Part shown: positions 1 through 6,726 of the stretch, in pieces
Layout: the number at the start of each line of letters is the position of its first letter
Numbering within the stretch: the first letter of the stretch is position 1
NCBI GenBank assembly: GCA_030635485.1
Contig: DAOVYS010000054.1
Coordinates: 1 to 12,013, forward strand
From: Pseudomonadota bacterium
GTDB lineage: Bacteria; Desulfobacterota; Desulfobulbia; Desulfobulbales; DAOVYS01
Direction: 5' to 3'
DNA: 12,013 nt
Translations under genes and position numbers: made by a program
The notes under the pieces: model-generated
Told to the model about the DNA's origin: nothing
The model's database searches: none
The model's input: only the letters and a program-made list of their open reading frames with translations

Positions 1-29
1 ACTCGCCCTGATCACGTGCACCTGGGGCA

Positions 30-88
30 CTGGTAAACGCTTACATGTCGGCGGTTCCAGTAAGTTCGTACTCCTGGTGAACGGTTAC
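30..88 (+). repeat. Direct repeat of CTGGTRAACGSTTAC in the nuoA leader
   Basis: Copies lie at 30-44 (CTGGTAAACGCTTAC) and 74-88 (CTGGTGAACGGTTAC), matching at 13 of 15 bases, with a 44-base period. A partial third copy, CCTGGTAA, starts at 101. The core GTAA-NCGN-TTAC is close to palindromic. A reverse-complement copy of 14 bases is found at the nuoM/nuoN junction (10484-10497). This could be a dispersed intergenic repeat or a protein binding site; the sequence alone does not decide. Confidence 0.55.
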
Positions 89-90
89 TG
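58..90 (+). repeat. Imperfect stem-loop upstream of nuoA
   Basis: CAGTAAGTTC at 58-67 can pair with GAAC (79-82) plus TTACTG (85-90), leaving a GG bulge at 83-84 and an 11-base loop. It lies 34 bases before the nuoA start and overlaps the second copy of the leader repeat. No T-run follows, so it is not an intrinsic terminator. A role in mRNA leader structure is possible but unproven. Confidence 0.4.
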
Positions 91-124
91 AGTTCCCGTA
101 CCTGGTAAAAAAAGGATTACTAAG

Positions 125-523
125 ATGACAGGGGCTTTTCTGATAGATCATATCTACATGTTTGTCTTTCTTGTTGTGGCTTTTGTCTTTGGAATCGGAG
201 CCTTTATCGCCTCTTCCCTGCTTGCCCCCCGAATCAAGACCTCGCAGACCAGAACTACCTACGAATGCGGCATGGAGCCATTCAGTGATGCATGGAGCCG
301 TTTCACCATGGTCTACTATGTCTACGCACTTATGTTTCTCGCGTTTGGCGTGGATGTCCTTTACCTCTTTCCGGTTGCATTGGTATACGGAGAAAATTTT
401 CACGGCAGAGAAGTTGTTGAACTGGTTATATTTGTTCTCATTCTTTCACTGGCAATTGTGTATGCCTGGAAAAAATCTATTTTTGAATGGGGAAGAAAAA
501 ACGGTGAAGGAGAATGGCTGTGA
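125..523 (+). CDS. nuoA: NADH-quinone oxidoreductase subunit A (NuoA)
   Basis: This small membrane subunit (ND3 family, 132 residues) sits beside NuoH and NuoJ and contributes to the coupling region between the quinone site and the membrane arm. Three membrane segments are visible at about 8-35, 60-88 and 97-116. The loop between the first two carries the family motif TTYECG with Cys48, the equivalent of the ND3 switch cysteine, followed by EPFSDAWSRF. In the second helix the usual F-D-V-E is F-G-V-D (Gly75, Asp77), so one normally acidic position is lost. The start is supported by AAAGGA 8 bases upstream. The stop overlaps the nuoB start. Length is normal for the family. Confidence 0.93.
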   Translation: MTGAFLIDHIYMFVFLVVAFVFGIGAFIASSLLAPRIKTSQTRTTYECGMEPFSDAWSRFTMVYYVYALMFLAFGVDVLYLFPVALVYGENFHGREVVELVIFVLILSLAIVYAWKKSIFEWGRKNGEGEWL

Positions 524-1077
524 ATAAAAACGAGTATTATAAAAAATATTCCTGCTATGACAAAGAGAGTCCCTACCACGATGTCTGCGCCGTGGATCCT
601 GCTGTTGTGAACCTTCCAGTAGTTCAGGAGATTATCGATCTGTTCCGCGCCAACTCTCTCTGGCCTTTGACCTTTGGTCTGGCCTGTTGCGCAATTGAGA
701 TGATGGCATGCGGCATGGCCCGTTTTGATATTGCAAGATTCGGCGCAGAGGTGTTTCGCGCGTCCCCCAGGCAGTCGGATGTCATGATAGTGGCTGGAAC
801 CGTGAACAGGAAAATGGCGCCGGCCCTTGTCAGGCTCTATGAACAGATGCCCCCGCCCAAGTGGGTTATAGCCATGGGCAATTGCGCCATAAGCGGCGGG
901 CCCTTTAATGTTCAGGACAATTACAACGTAATAGAAGGAGTGGACAAGTTGATCCCTGTTGACGTTTATGTCCCGGGCTGTCCTCCTCGCCCTGAAGGAC
1001 TTCTTGAAGGGATATTCAAACTTCAGCAGAAACTTGCCGGAAAACGCTTATGGCCGGTGGCTGAACTGAAAGAGTAA
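520..1077 (+). CDS. nuoB: NADH-quinone oxidoreductase subunit B (NuoB), N2 cluster subunit
   Basis: NuoB (PSST/20 kDa family) carries the terminal [4Fe-4S] cluster N2, which reduces quinone at the interface with NuoD. All four ligands are visible. Numbered from the GTG start these are the tandem Cys56-Cys57 in LACCAIE, Cys122 in GNCAISGG and Cys154 in VPGCPPRPE. I chose GTG at 520 because AAGGAG (507-512) stands 7 bases before it but only 1 base before the in-frame ATG at 514. GTG also gives a GTGA four-base overlap with the nuoA stop, suggesting translational coupling. From 520 the protein has 185 residues, from 514 it has 187. The gene ends in two consecutive TAA codons. Confidence 0.95.
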   Translation: MNKNEYYKKYSCYDKESPYHDVCAVDPAVVNLPVVQEIIDLFRANSLWPLTFGLACCAIEMMACGMARFDIARFGAEVFRASPRQSDVMIVAGTVNRKMAPALVRLYEQMPPPKWVIAMGNCAISGGPFNVQDNYNVIEGVDKLIPVDVYVPGCPPRPEGLLEGIFKLQQKLAGKRLWPVAELKE

Positions 1078-1100
1078 TAAAGGACTCGGAAAGCAAACAG

Positions 1101-1601
1101 ATGTCGCATGATGCGCTGAAACAAGCCATTCAAACAATACTTCCGGAAGCTGTCAAGGACAGTAGTTACAATGAAACAGGGCATCACCTGGATATTACTG
1201 TTTCTTCGGAATCTCTTGTCCAACTGGTGGAGGTACTGGACCAAAAGGGATTTTATCTGGTGGACGTGACTGCCGTGGATCTCATTCCCGAGATAGAGGT
1301 TGTCTATCATTTTGCCCTTTGGCAAAAACTTTACAGAATTATAGTAAGGGCCTACATCCCTCGCAACCATCCTGAAATCCCCACTATTTCTCACATTTAC
1401 CCAGGAGCCGACTGGCACGAGCGGGAAACCTTCGACTTTTTCGGCATCAAATTTCTCAACCATCCGGAACTAAAACGCCTGCTGCTCCCGGAAGATGCTG
1501 ATTTTCATCCTCTTCTAAAGAAAGAAAGTCTTTTAGAAAAGGTGGAGGCTGTCAGATCCGGATTCCGGAAAGGGGGCTGCCGGATTACATATGGAGATTA
1601 G
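1101..1601 (+). CDS. nuoC: NADH-quinone oxidoreductase subunit C (NuoC)
   Basis: NuoC is the 30 kDa structural subunit of the connecting module and docks against NuoD and NuoI. The family signature ERETFDFFGI is at residues 107-116, followed by HPELKRLLLPED, which is diagnostic. Length (166) matches stand-alone NuoC, so it is not the NuoCD fusion of enterobacteria. It starts 23 bases after the nuoB stop behind a weak purine stretch (CGGAAAG, 1087-1093), so the start is slightly uncertain. Its 3' end overlaps nuoD by 11 bases. No cofactor is expected. Confidence 0.93.
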   Translation: MSHDALKQAIQTILPEAVKDSSYNETGHHLDITVSSESLVQLVEVLDQKGFYLVDVTAVDLIPEIEVVYHFALWQKLYRIIVRAYIPRNHPEIPTISHIYPGADWHERETFDFFGIKFLNHPELKRLLLPEDADFHPLLKKESLLEKVEAVRSGFRKGGCRITYGD

Positions 1602-2703
1602 CGCCGACAGAGACGGGAACACCTTTTATCTGAATATGGGTCCCCAACATCCCAGCACCCATGGGGTCTTGAGAGTGATCCTCAAGATGAACGGAGAATA
1701 TATCCAGGAGGCCGAATGCGTCCTCGGCTATATTCATCGAATGCACGAAAAAATCGGCGAATCCATGTTTTTTTCACAGTTCTATGCCTACATGAGCCGG
1801 ATGGACTATCTTTCGGCCATGGCCTATAATCATGGCTATACCGGCCTGATCGAAAAAATGGCAGGCATCGAACCGCCTCTCCGGGCCGAGTATATTCGAG
1901 TAATAACCGTGGAGTTGAATCGTATTTCGAGCCACCTTGTATGGCTTGGAGCCTATCTCCTTGATCTCGGAGCCTTTACCCCCATTATGTATGCGTTTGA
2001 TGACAGGGAGATGATCCTTGACCTTCTTGAAAGCATTACAGGCTCGAGATTAACGTACAGTTATTTTCGTTTCGGCGGGGTCTGTAAGGATATTGATGAG
2101 GATTTCATCCGTGGAACCAGGGCCTTTATCAAAAAAATGCGAAGCAGGCTCAAGATGTATGACACCCTGGTTACAAAAAACGTCATCTTCATCGGCAGGG
2201 TCAAAGATATCGGGATCATCTCTCAGGATATGGCTCGCAGATACGGGGCTACCGGTCCGGTCTTAAGGGGGTCGGGCATAGAATACGATATCCGCAAAAA
2301 TGAGCCTTATTCAGTCTACCCGGAATTTGATTTTGATATTCCCACGGGTTCCACCGGTGATGCCCGGGATCGGTATCTGGTGCGCGTGGCTGAGATAGAA
2401 CAGAGCTTAAGAATCATTGAACAGGCGCTGGACCGCCTCCCTGACGGACCTTACAGAACGGAAATTCCTCCGTTTATCGAACTGGAGCCGGGCGACTGTT
2501 ATTTCCCGGTGGAAAGCGCGAGAGGTGAATTTGGAATCTATCTGGTAAGCAACGGGGAAAAACGACCTTACAGGATGAAGTTGAGGACTCCGAGTTTTTC
2601 AAATCTGAGTCTGTTTAATGAATTGACCAAGGGTTATATGATTGCCGATGCAGTATCGATTCTCGGCAGTCTTGATCTTGTTATCCCTGAAATAGACAGG
2701 TAG
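1591..2703 (+). CDS. nuoD: NADH-quinone oxidoreductase subunit D (NuoD), quinone-site subunit
   Basis: This is the 49 kDa subunit, related to [NiFe]-hydrogenase large subunits but without the metal-binding cysteines, and it forms the quinone pocket with NuoB. GPQHPSTHGVLR at residues 17-28 carries His20 and His24; His24 matches Thermus Nqo4 His38. Tyr73 in SRMDYLS matches Nqo4 Tyr87, so both quinone headgroup ligands are retained. The family motif normally read as HRGxEK is IHRMHEK here (residues 48-54), with Met51 in place of the small residue. The C-terminus GSLDLVIPEIDR is typical of the family. Length 370 is normal for stand-alone NuoD. A possible Shine-Dalgarno AGGGGG (1571-1576) lies rather far, 14 bases upstream. 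The stop directly abuts nuoH. Confidence 0.95.
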   Translation: MEISADRDGNTFYLNMGPQHPSTHGVLRVILKMNGEYIQEAECVLGYIHRMHEKIGESMFFSQFYAYMSRMDYLSAMAYNHGYTGLIEKMAGIEPPLRAEYIRVITVELNRISSHLVWLGAYLLDLGAFTPIMYAFDDREMILDLLESITGSRLTYSYFRFGGVCKDIDEDFIRGTRAFIKKMRSRLKMYDTLVTKNVIFIGRVKDIGIISQDMARRYGATGPVLRGSGIEYDIRKNEPYSVYPEFDFDIPTGSTGDARDRYLVRVAEIEQSLRIIEQALDRLPDGPYRTEIPPFIELEPGDCYFPVESARGEFGIYLVSNGEKRPYRMKLRTPSFSNLSLFNELTKGYMIADAVSILGSLDLVIPEIDR

Positions 2704-2709
2704 TTGCCC

Positions 2710-3702
2710 GTGACCACTATAGGACCCGACACAATCATGATCGTGCTTCCGAGGCTGGCGCTTTCCATTTTAATGGTGCTGGGGTTTATTGCTTTAAACG
2801 GCATGATGCTGGTCTACATGGAAAGAAAGGTGGCCGGACATATGCAGAGGAGACTAGGCCCCATGGAGGTCGGACCTCACGGCATACTGCAGACATTGGT
2901 TGACGGAATCAAGCTGATAGGCAAACAGTATATCCCCCCGTACAAGATTGACAGACCCCTTTACCTGCTGGCCCCTGTCATATGTTTTGTGCCTGTTGTC
3001 CTCGCATTTATTACCCTGCCGTTCAGTGAAAAGCTGCAGGTCAGAGATTTAAACGTTGGGCTTCTGGTAATCTTCGCCCTGGGCAGCATGACTGTCTTGT
3101 CTCTCTTTATGGCAGGTTGGAGTTCGAACAACAAATACTCCCTGATAGGAGCATTCCGCTCCGTGTCTCAAAGCCTTGCCTATGAAATCCCCATGCTTTT
3201 ATCGGTCCTTTCCATTGTCTTGATGACCAACACCCTTTCACTAAGGGAAATTGTAGAGGCCCAGAGCCCGATTCCGCACATTGTTTTTCAGCCGGTGGCA
3301 TTTCTGATTTTCTTTATCTGTTGCGTGGCGGAAACCAACAGGGCTCCTTTTGATCTCCCGGAAGCTGAAAGCGAGCTGACTGCCGGTTTCCACACCGAAT
3401 ACAGCGGCATGGGTTTTGCCCTTTTTTTCCTTGCGGAATATACGAATATAGTCGTTGTCTGCGCCACAACTACGGTGCTGTTTCTGGGTGGATGGAAAGG
3501 GATTCCCCTGCCTTTTATGCAATATACCGGAGTGGTCTGGTTTTTAATCAAACTCTACCTTCTGGTTTTTGTAATGATGTGGTTTCGCTGGACTTATCCA
3601 AGGGTTCGCATTGATCAACTCTTGAATCTTTCCTGGAAGGTGTTAACGCCCCTGGCCTTGATTAATCTGGTCGTAACTGCAGTGGTGTTGAAGATTATAT
3701 GA
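2710..3702 (+). CDS. nuoH: NADH-quinone oxidoreductase subunit H (NuoH)
   Basis: NuoH (ND1) forms the floor of the quinone chamber and the start of the proton path in the membrane arm. Both family signatures are present: GILQTLVDGIKLIGKQ (residues about 58-73) and PFDLPEAESELTAG (about 213-226), followed by FHTEYSG. YMERKVAGHMQRRLGP near residue 38 is the conserved first loop. About eight hydrophobic segments are visible. I prefer GTG at 2710, 9 bases after an AGG at 2698-2700. The TTG at 2704, two codons earlier, directly follows the nuoD stop and is the alternative, giving 332 rather than 330 residues. The stop overlaps nuoI as ATGA. Confidence 0.93.
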   Translation: MTTIGPDTIMIVLPRLALSILMVLGFIALNGMMLVYMERKVAGHMQRRLGPMEVGPHGILQTLVDGIKLIGKQYIPPYKIDRPLYLLAPVICFVPVVLAFITLPFSEKLQVRDLNVGLLVIFALGSMTVLSLFMAGWSSNNKYSLIGAFRSVSQSLAYEIPMLLSVLSIVLMTNTLSLREIVEAQSPIPHIVFQPVAFLIFFICCVAETNRAPFDLPEAESELTAGFHTEYSGMGFALFFLAEYTNIVVVCATTTVLFLGGWKGIPLPFMQYTGVVWFLIKLYLLVFVMMWFRWTYPRVRIDQLLNLSWKVLTPLALINLVVTAVVLKII

Positions 3703-4220
3703 GATTCATAAATGAGGTCATAAGCGGCTCCTACAGTCTTATTGCCGGTCTCGGAATAACGATCAAGGCCTTTTTTTCGCCTATTGCGACTGTTCAGTAC
3801 CCACGCGAGGTAATTGATATTACCCCGTCCTACCGGGGCCATATCGAGTTTGTGCATGATCTTGTCACGGGTAAGCCAAAATGCATCTCATGCGGGACAT
3901 GCGCCATGGCATGCCCATCAAATTGTATAACCGTTGAAGGCGAGCCCCTTGAGATCAAACGGGAACCCTTTCATGCGACAGGCTGGCCCCCTGCTATAAG
4001 CATCCCCTCCGAAAAAAAGAAGGCTCCCGGTTACGTGGAACGCTTGGAAAGGCCTTTGATCCTGTTTGAATTGGACTTTGCCAAGTGCAGTCTCTGCGGT
4101 CTTTGCATTGAGGTATGCCCGGAGAACGCCATTCAATTTTCAAAAGTTTATAATCTGGCGGGATACTGCCGACAGGATTCCCGCATCGACCTAAAAAATC
4201 GTTTTGAGGAGATTTCGTAA
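3699..4220 (+). CDS. nuoI: NADH-quinone oxidoreductase subunit I (NuoI), 2x[4Fe-4S] ferredoxin
   Basis: NuoI (TYKY family) carries clusters N6a and N6b, which pass electrons to NuoB. Two complete ferredoxin motifs are visible: Cys62-65-68-72 (CISCGTCAMACP) and Cys130-133-136-140 (CSLCGLCIEVCP). Each supplies three ligands to one cluster and the fourth to the other, as in this family. Cys76 is extra and is not a standard ligand. The gene starts in a four-base ATGA overlap with nuoH. The spacer between the two motifs (about 57 residues) contains the usual REPFHATGW-type segment. With no NuoE, NuoF or NuoG encoded here, NuoI is the likely docking point for an external donor such as ferredoxin; that role is inferred. 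Confidence 0.95.
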   Translation: MRFINEVISGSYSLIAGLGITIKAFFSPIATVQYPREVIDITPSYRGHIEFVHDLVTGKPKCISCGTCAMACPSNCITVEGEPLEIKREPFHATGWPPAISIPSEKKKAPGYVERLERPLILFELDFAKCSLCGLCIEVCPENAIQFSKVYNLAGYCRQDSRIDLKNRFEEIS

Positions 4221-4223
4221 GGC

Positions 4224-4748
4224 ATGACTGATTCGTTATTTGACCTCAGGATAGCAGGGGAGATAATTTTTTTTATTTTTGTAGGTGTGTCGATTGCAGG
4301 GGCTGTTATCGCTGTTTTCAGCAAAAGGATGACCAGGGCGGTCCTCGGTCTGGCCCTGTATGCGCTGGGTATAGCCGTATTCTATCTATATCTGGGAAGT
4401 GCGTTTATTTCGGTAATGCAGCTTCTGATTTATGTGGGCGCGATTTGTGTGGTCATTGCCTTTGCAGTCATGTTGGCCGACCCATCCAAACAATCGGACA
4501 AGAGAGGAGTTATTAAAGGGTTGCTGGTTTTGATTCCCGGGATTCTTCCAGGTCTCGGCCTCGGTTATCTGGTAATAAAAACTGATTGGATAATAGTGCC
4601 TGTGGGCCGGTTTCCCCCATTATCCGCAGCAGATATCGGCCGTAAACTTCTTGTTGAGTACTGTCTGGTATTTGAAGTCATATCTTTGATATTCCTGGTG
4701 GCTGTTATAGGATCTGTAATCGTGGCCCGGATGGGGAGAAACGAGTGA
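4224..4748 (+). CDS. nuoJ: NADH-quinone oxidoreductase subunit J (NuoJ)
   Basis: NuoJ (ND6 family, 174 residues) has five predicted membrane helices. The diagnostic third helix reads FISVMQLLIYVGAICVVIAF (about residues 61-80), which contains the conserved Tyr and the pi-bulge region important for coupling between the quinone chamber and the antiporter units. GAGGAG at 4206-4211 precedes the ATG by 12 bases. It lies three bases after the nuoI stop, and its own stop overlaps the GTG of nuoK as GTGA. The length and helix pattern look ordinary. Confidence 0.92.
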   Translation: MTDSLFDLRIAGEIIFFIFVGVSIAGAVIAVFSKRMTRAVLGLALYALGIAVFYLYLGSAFISVMQLLIYVGAICVVIAFAVMLADPSKQSDKRGVIKGLLVLIPGILPGLGLGYLVIKTDWIIVPVGRFPPLSAADIGRKLLVEYCLVFEVISLIFLVAVIGSVIVARMGRNE

Positions 4749-5071
4749 ATTCCGTCTTGTTAAGTGAACAGCTTATTACATACTTAGCGCTGGCAGTGTT
4801 TTTTTTCTCCTTGGGGATCGTGGGACTGGTGCGGCACAGAACCCTCATCGGTATGCTTATTTCGGTAGAGCTGATTCTTAATGCGGCCGGGTTGAATTTT
4901 ATGGCAATTAACAGATTTCTGGTCCCCGACTCCGCAACAGGCTGGATTTTTACGTTATTCATTATGGGTATTGCCGCTGCCGAGGCAGCGATCGTTTTGA
5001 GTATCATAGTGGCCGTGTATAGAAAATACAGAAGTGCGGATGTAGATGATGTCTGTGAGCTGAAAGGCTAA
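4745..5071 (+). CDS. nuoK: NADH-quinone oxidoreductase subunit K (NuoK)
   Basis: NuoK (ND4L family, MrpC-related, 108 residues) has three membrane helices. Both membrane glutamates essential for proton transfer are present: Glu42 in SVELILNAAGLNF and Glu80 in GIAAAEAAIVLSI. The GTG start at 4745 is supported by GGGGAG (4733-4738), 6 bases upstream, and by the GTGA overlap with nuoJ. A hydrophilic tail of about 15 residues (KYRSADVDDVCELKG) follows the last helix. After this gene the tight coupling stops and a 95-base spacer begins. Confidence 0.93.
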   Translation: MNSVLLSEQLITYLALAVFFFSLGIVGLVRHRTLIGMLISVELILNAAGLNFMAINRFLVPDSATGWIFTLFIMGIAAAEAAIVLSIIVAVYRKYRSADVDDVCELKG

Positions 5072-5073
5072 GC

Positions 5074-5107
5074 AAAAAAATGTTGGGTTGAAAAACGTAA
5101 CCCAACA
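5074..5107 (-). terminator. Palindrome resembling an intrinsic terminator on the minus strand
   Basis: TGTTGGGTT (5081-5089) pairs perfectly with AACCCAACA (5099-5107) across a 9-base loop. Read on the minus strand, the stem is followed by seven T residues (the A-run at 5074-5080), the shape of an intrinsic terminator for antisense transcription. In the plus direction there is no T-run after the stem, so the operon should read through. The arms resemble a TTGGGTT/AACCCAA palindrome that I recall as dispersed in many bacterial genomes. A repeat remnant is therefore an equally good reading. Confidence 0.4.
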
Positions 5108-5166
5108 CACAGCTATAAAGTCCGCCCGCTGGACGCTAAGTTTAAATTAAACAGTCAGGGTCAATC

Positions 5167-6663
5167 GTGGAAACCATAGTCTCTCTCAAACCCGTAATAG
5201 CCCTGGTAGTCCCGGGTGTTACGGCCATACTTGTCATGGCCTTTGGCAAGTATCCTAATTACAGAGAAGCCTGTTCCATAGTAGGCGGTATCATTGCTTT
5301 TGTTGCCGTACTTTTAATGAGCAGGATAATTCTCGATGGAAGCTGTTACGAATATGAAATTTTTCGCATCCTTCCCGGCATATCCCTCAAACTCAGGGCT
5401 GATTCCCTGGGAATCATATTCGGAATTATCTGTACACTGCTCTGGTTGGTGGTATCGTTCTACAACATCGGCTACATGAGGGGCCTGGATGAACATGCCC
5501 AGACCCGTTATTACACCTCCTTTGCACTGACCATCTTTGGTGCGGTCGGCGTTGCCTTTGCCGCCAATGTCTTTACCCTTTACATGTTCTATGAAATAAT
5601 CACAATTGTGACCTATCCCCTTGTGGCCCATCATCAGGATGAAGAGGCCTATCAGGGGGCCAGAAAGTATCTGGTCTATCTTGTAGGCACATCAAAACTC
5701 TTTTTTCTGCCGGCCATGGTTCTTACCTACATTCTGGCCGGCACTCTGGATTTTGCCCCAGGTGATTTTGCCCATGGAATTTTTCCGCCCGAAGCTGATC
5801 CTGTTCTTGTCACAATCACCTATGTCCTTTATATCGCCGGAATTGCAAAGGCGGCCATTATGCCCTTTCACAACTGGCTGCCTTCGGCCATGGTGGCACC
5901 GACCCCGGTCAGCGCCCTTCTGCATGCGGTTGCCGTGGTAAAGGCCGGGGTCTTTTCCATCAGCCGAATAATGCTCTCCGTATTCGGGGTGGAGACCTTA
6001 ACCAGTCTGCATCTTGGAATTCCAACAGCCTATCTCGCTTCCTTCACCATTCTCCTGGCTTCGGTCATCGCCTTGACCAAGGATGACCTCAAGGCCCGTC
6101 TGGCTTATTCTACTGTGAGTCAATTATCCTATATCATTATTGGAATTGCAATGCTCACCCCTAGCAGCATTGCAGGCGGCCTGATTCATATTGCCAATCA
6201 CGCCTTTTCCAAAATTACTCTCTTTTTATGTGCAGGAACCATTTTCGTGCTTTCCGGGCTGAGGAGTATCAAACAGATGAACGGCCTTGGCAGGAAACTC
6301 CCTGTTACATTTGCGGCCTTTTTTATTGCTTCCTTGAGTATGGTGGGCATTCCAGGCGTTTGTGGATTTATTACCAAATGGTATCTTGTGGTGGGCTCTA
6401 TAGAGGCCTCCAGATTGGGGCTTCTGGTAGTGCTTCTGGCCAGTACCCTTCTCAACGCCGCCTATTTTATGCCGATCGTCTACAAGGCCTTTTTCGAGGA
6501 CGAGCCTGAGGGACAACATACATTGACTATGAATGAGTCTTCCGCCTACGGTCTTTTTATGGTGATTCCTCTCCTTTCAACTGCACTTATATCCGTAGTT
6601 ATCGGTATTTATCCCGGTTTTTTTATGAATATCGTTAAAACAATCGTCATGCATGCGTTTTAA
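5167..6663 (+). CDS. MrpD-like proton-translocating antiporter subunit (extra complex I antiporter unit)
   Basis: A 498-residue protein of the NuoL/NuoM/MrpD superfamily with about 14 membrane helices. The proton-path residues are all visible: Glu143 (FYEII, TM5), Lys228 (GIAKAAIMPFHNWLP, TM7), His253 and Lys259 (ALLHAVAVVKAG, TM8), Lys349 (NHAFSKITLF), and Lys404 (GFITKWY, TM12). The PTPVSALLHAVAVVKAG block and the absence of a C-terminal lateral helix make it closer to MrpD than to NuoL or NuoM. AGGG at 5157-5160 stands 6 bases before the GTG start. It follows a 95-base spacer after nuoK, in the place where nuoL normally begins. It is likely a fourth ion-pumping unit. It could instead be part of an Mrp-type antiporter sharing the operon; physical membership of complex I is inferred. 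Confidence 0.85.
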   Translation: METIVSLKPVIALVVPGVTAILVMAFGKYPNYREACSIVGGIIAFVAVLLMSRIILDGSCYEYEIFRILPGISLKLRADSLGIIFGIICTLLWLVVSFYNIGYMRGLDEHAQTRYYTSFALTIFGAVGVAFAANVFTLYMFYEIITIVTYPLVAHHQDEEAYQGARKYLVYLVGTSKLFFLPAMVLTYILAGTLDFAPGDFAHGIFPPEADPVLVTITYVLYIAGIAKAAIMPFHNWLPSAMVAPTPVSALLHAVAVVKAGVFSISRIMLSVFGVETLTSLHLGIPTAYLASFTILLASVIALTKDDLKARLAYSTVSQLSYIIIGIAMLTPSSIAGGLIHIANHAFSKITLFLCAGTIFVLSGLRSIKQMNGLGRKLPVTFAAFFIASLSMVGIPGVCGFITKWYLVVGSIEASRLGLLVVLLASTLLNAAYFMPIVYKAFFEDEPEGQHTLTMNESSAYGLFMVIPLLSTALISVVIGIYPGFFMNIVKTIVMHAF

Positions 6664-6680
6664 AACAGGGGAAAAAATAG

Positions 6681-6704
6681 GTAAATATTCGGCTTGATGC
6701 CGAA
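6681..6704 (+). repeat. Short hairpin and outlying copy of the downstream hairpin's outer arm
   Basis: TTCGGC (6688-6693) pairs with GCCGAA (6699-6704) around a 5-base loop. The 13 bases GTAAATATTCGGC at 6681-6693 are the exact reverse complement of 6823-6835, the outer right arm of the long hairpin that follows. They also match that hairpin's left arm (6727-6739) at 11 of 13 bases. The segment could compete with 6727-6739 for pairing. The rest of 6664-6786 outside these elements shows no gene. Confidence 0.5.
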
Positions 6705-6726
6705 AAATAGCTGGAATCACCAAATT

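Larger units (their letters stand above)
1..124. other. Noncoding operon leader, repeat-rich
   Basis: No credible gene occupies this stretch upstream of nuoA. It contains two near-identical copies of a 15-base motif, an imperfect stem-loop, and the nuoA ribosome binding site (AAAGGA at 111-116, 8 bases before the ATG at 125). I could not find a convincing -35/-10 pair. The operon promoter may lie further upstream, outside the window, or may not match the sigma-70 consensus. The preceding gene is not in view, so it cannot be told whether the operon begins here or is read through from upstream. Confidence 0.6.

Noticed and set aside
30..108. Repeats in the leader as a CRISPR array
   Set aside because: Two degenerate 15-base copies with a 44-base period and no uniform spacers or cas genes do not make an array.
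41..403. A 120-codon minus-strand frame across the leader and nuoA
   Set aside because: It overlaps a confident nuoA on the other strand, and the translation shows no family motif.
5141..5151. AT-rich TTTAAATTAAA before the MrpD-like gene as a promoter
   Set aside because: Only an AT-rich patch. It does not match -10 spacing with any -35, and it is too close to the start codon to judge.
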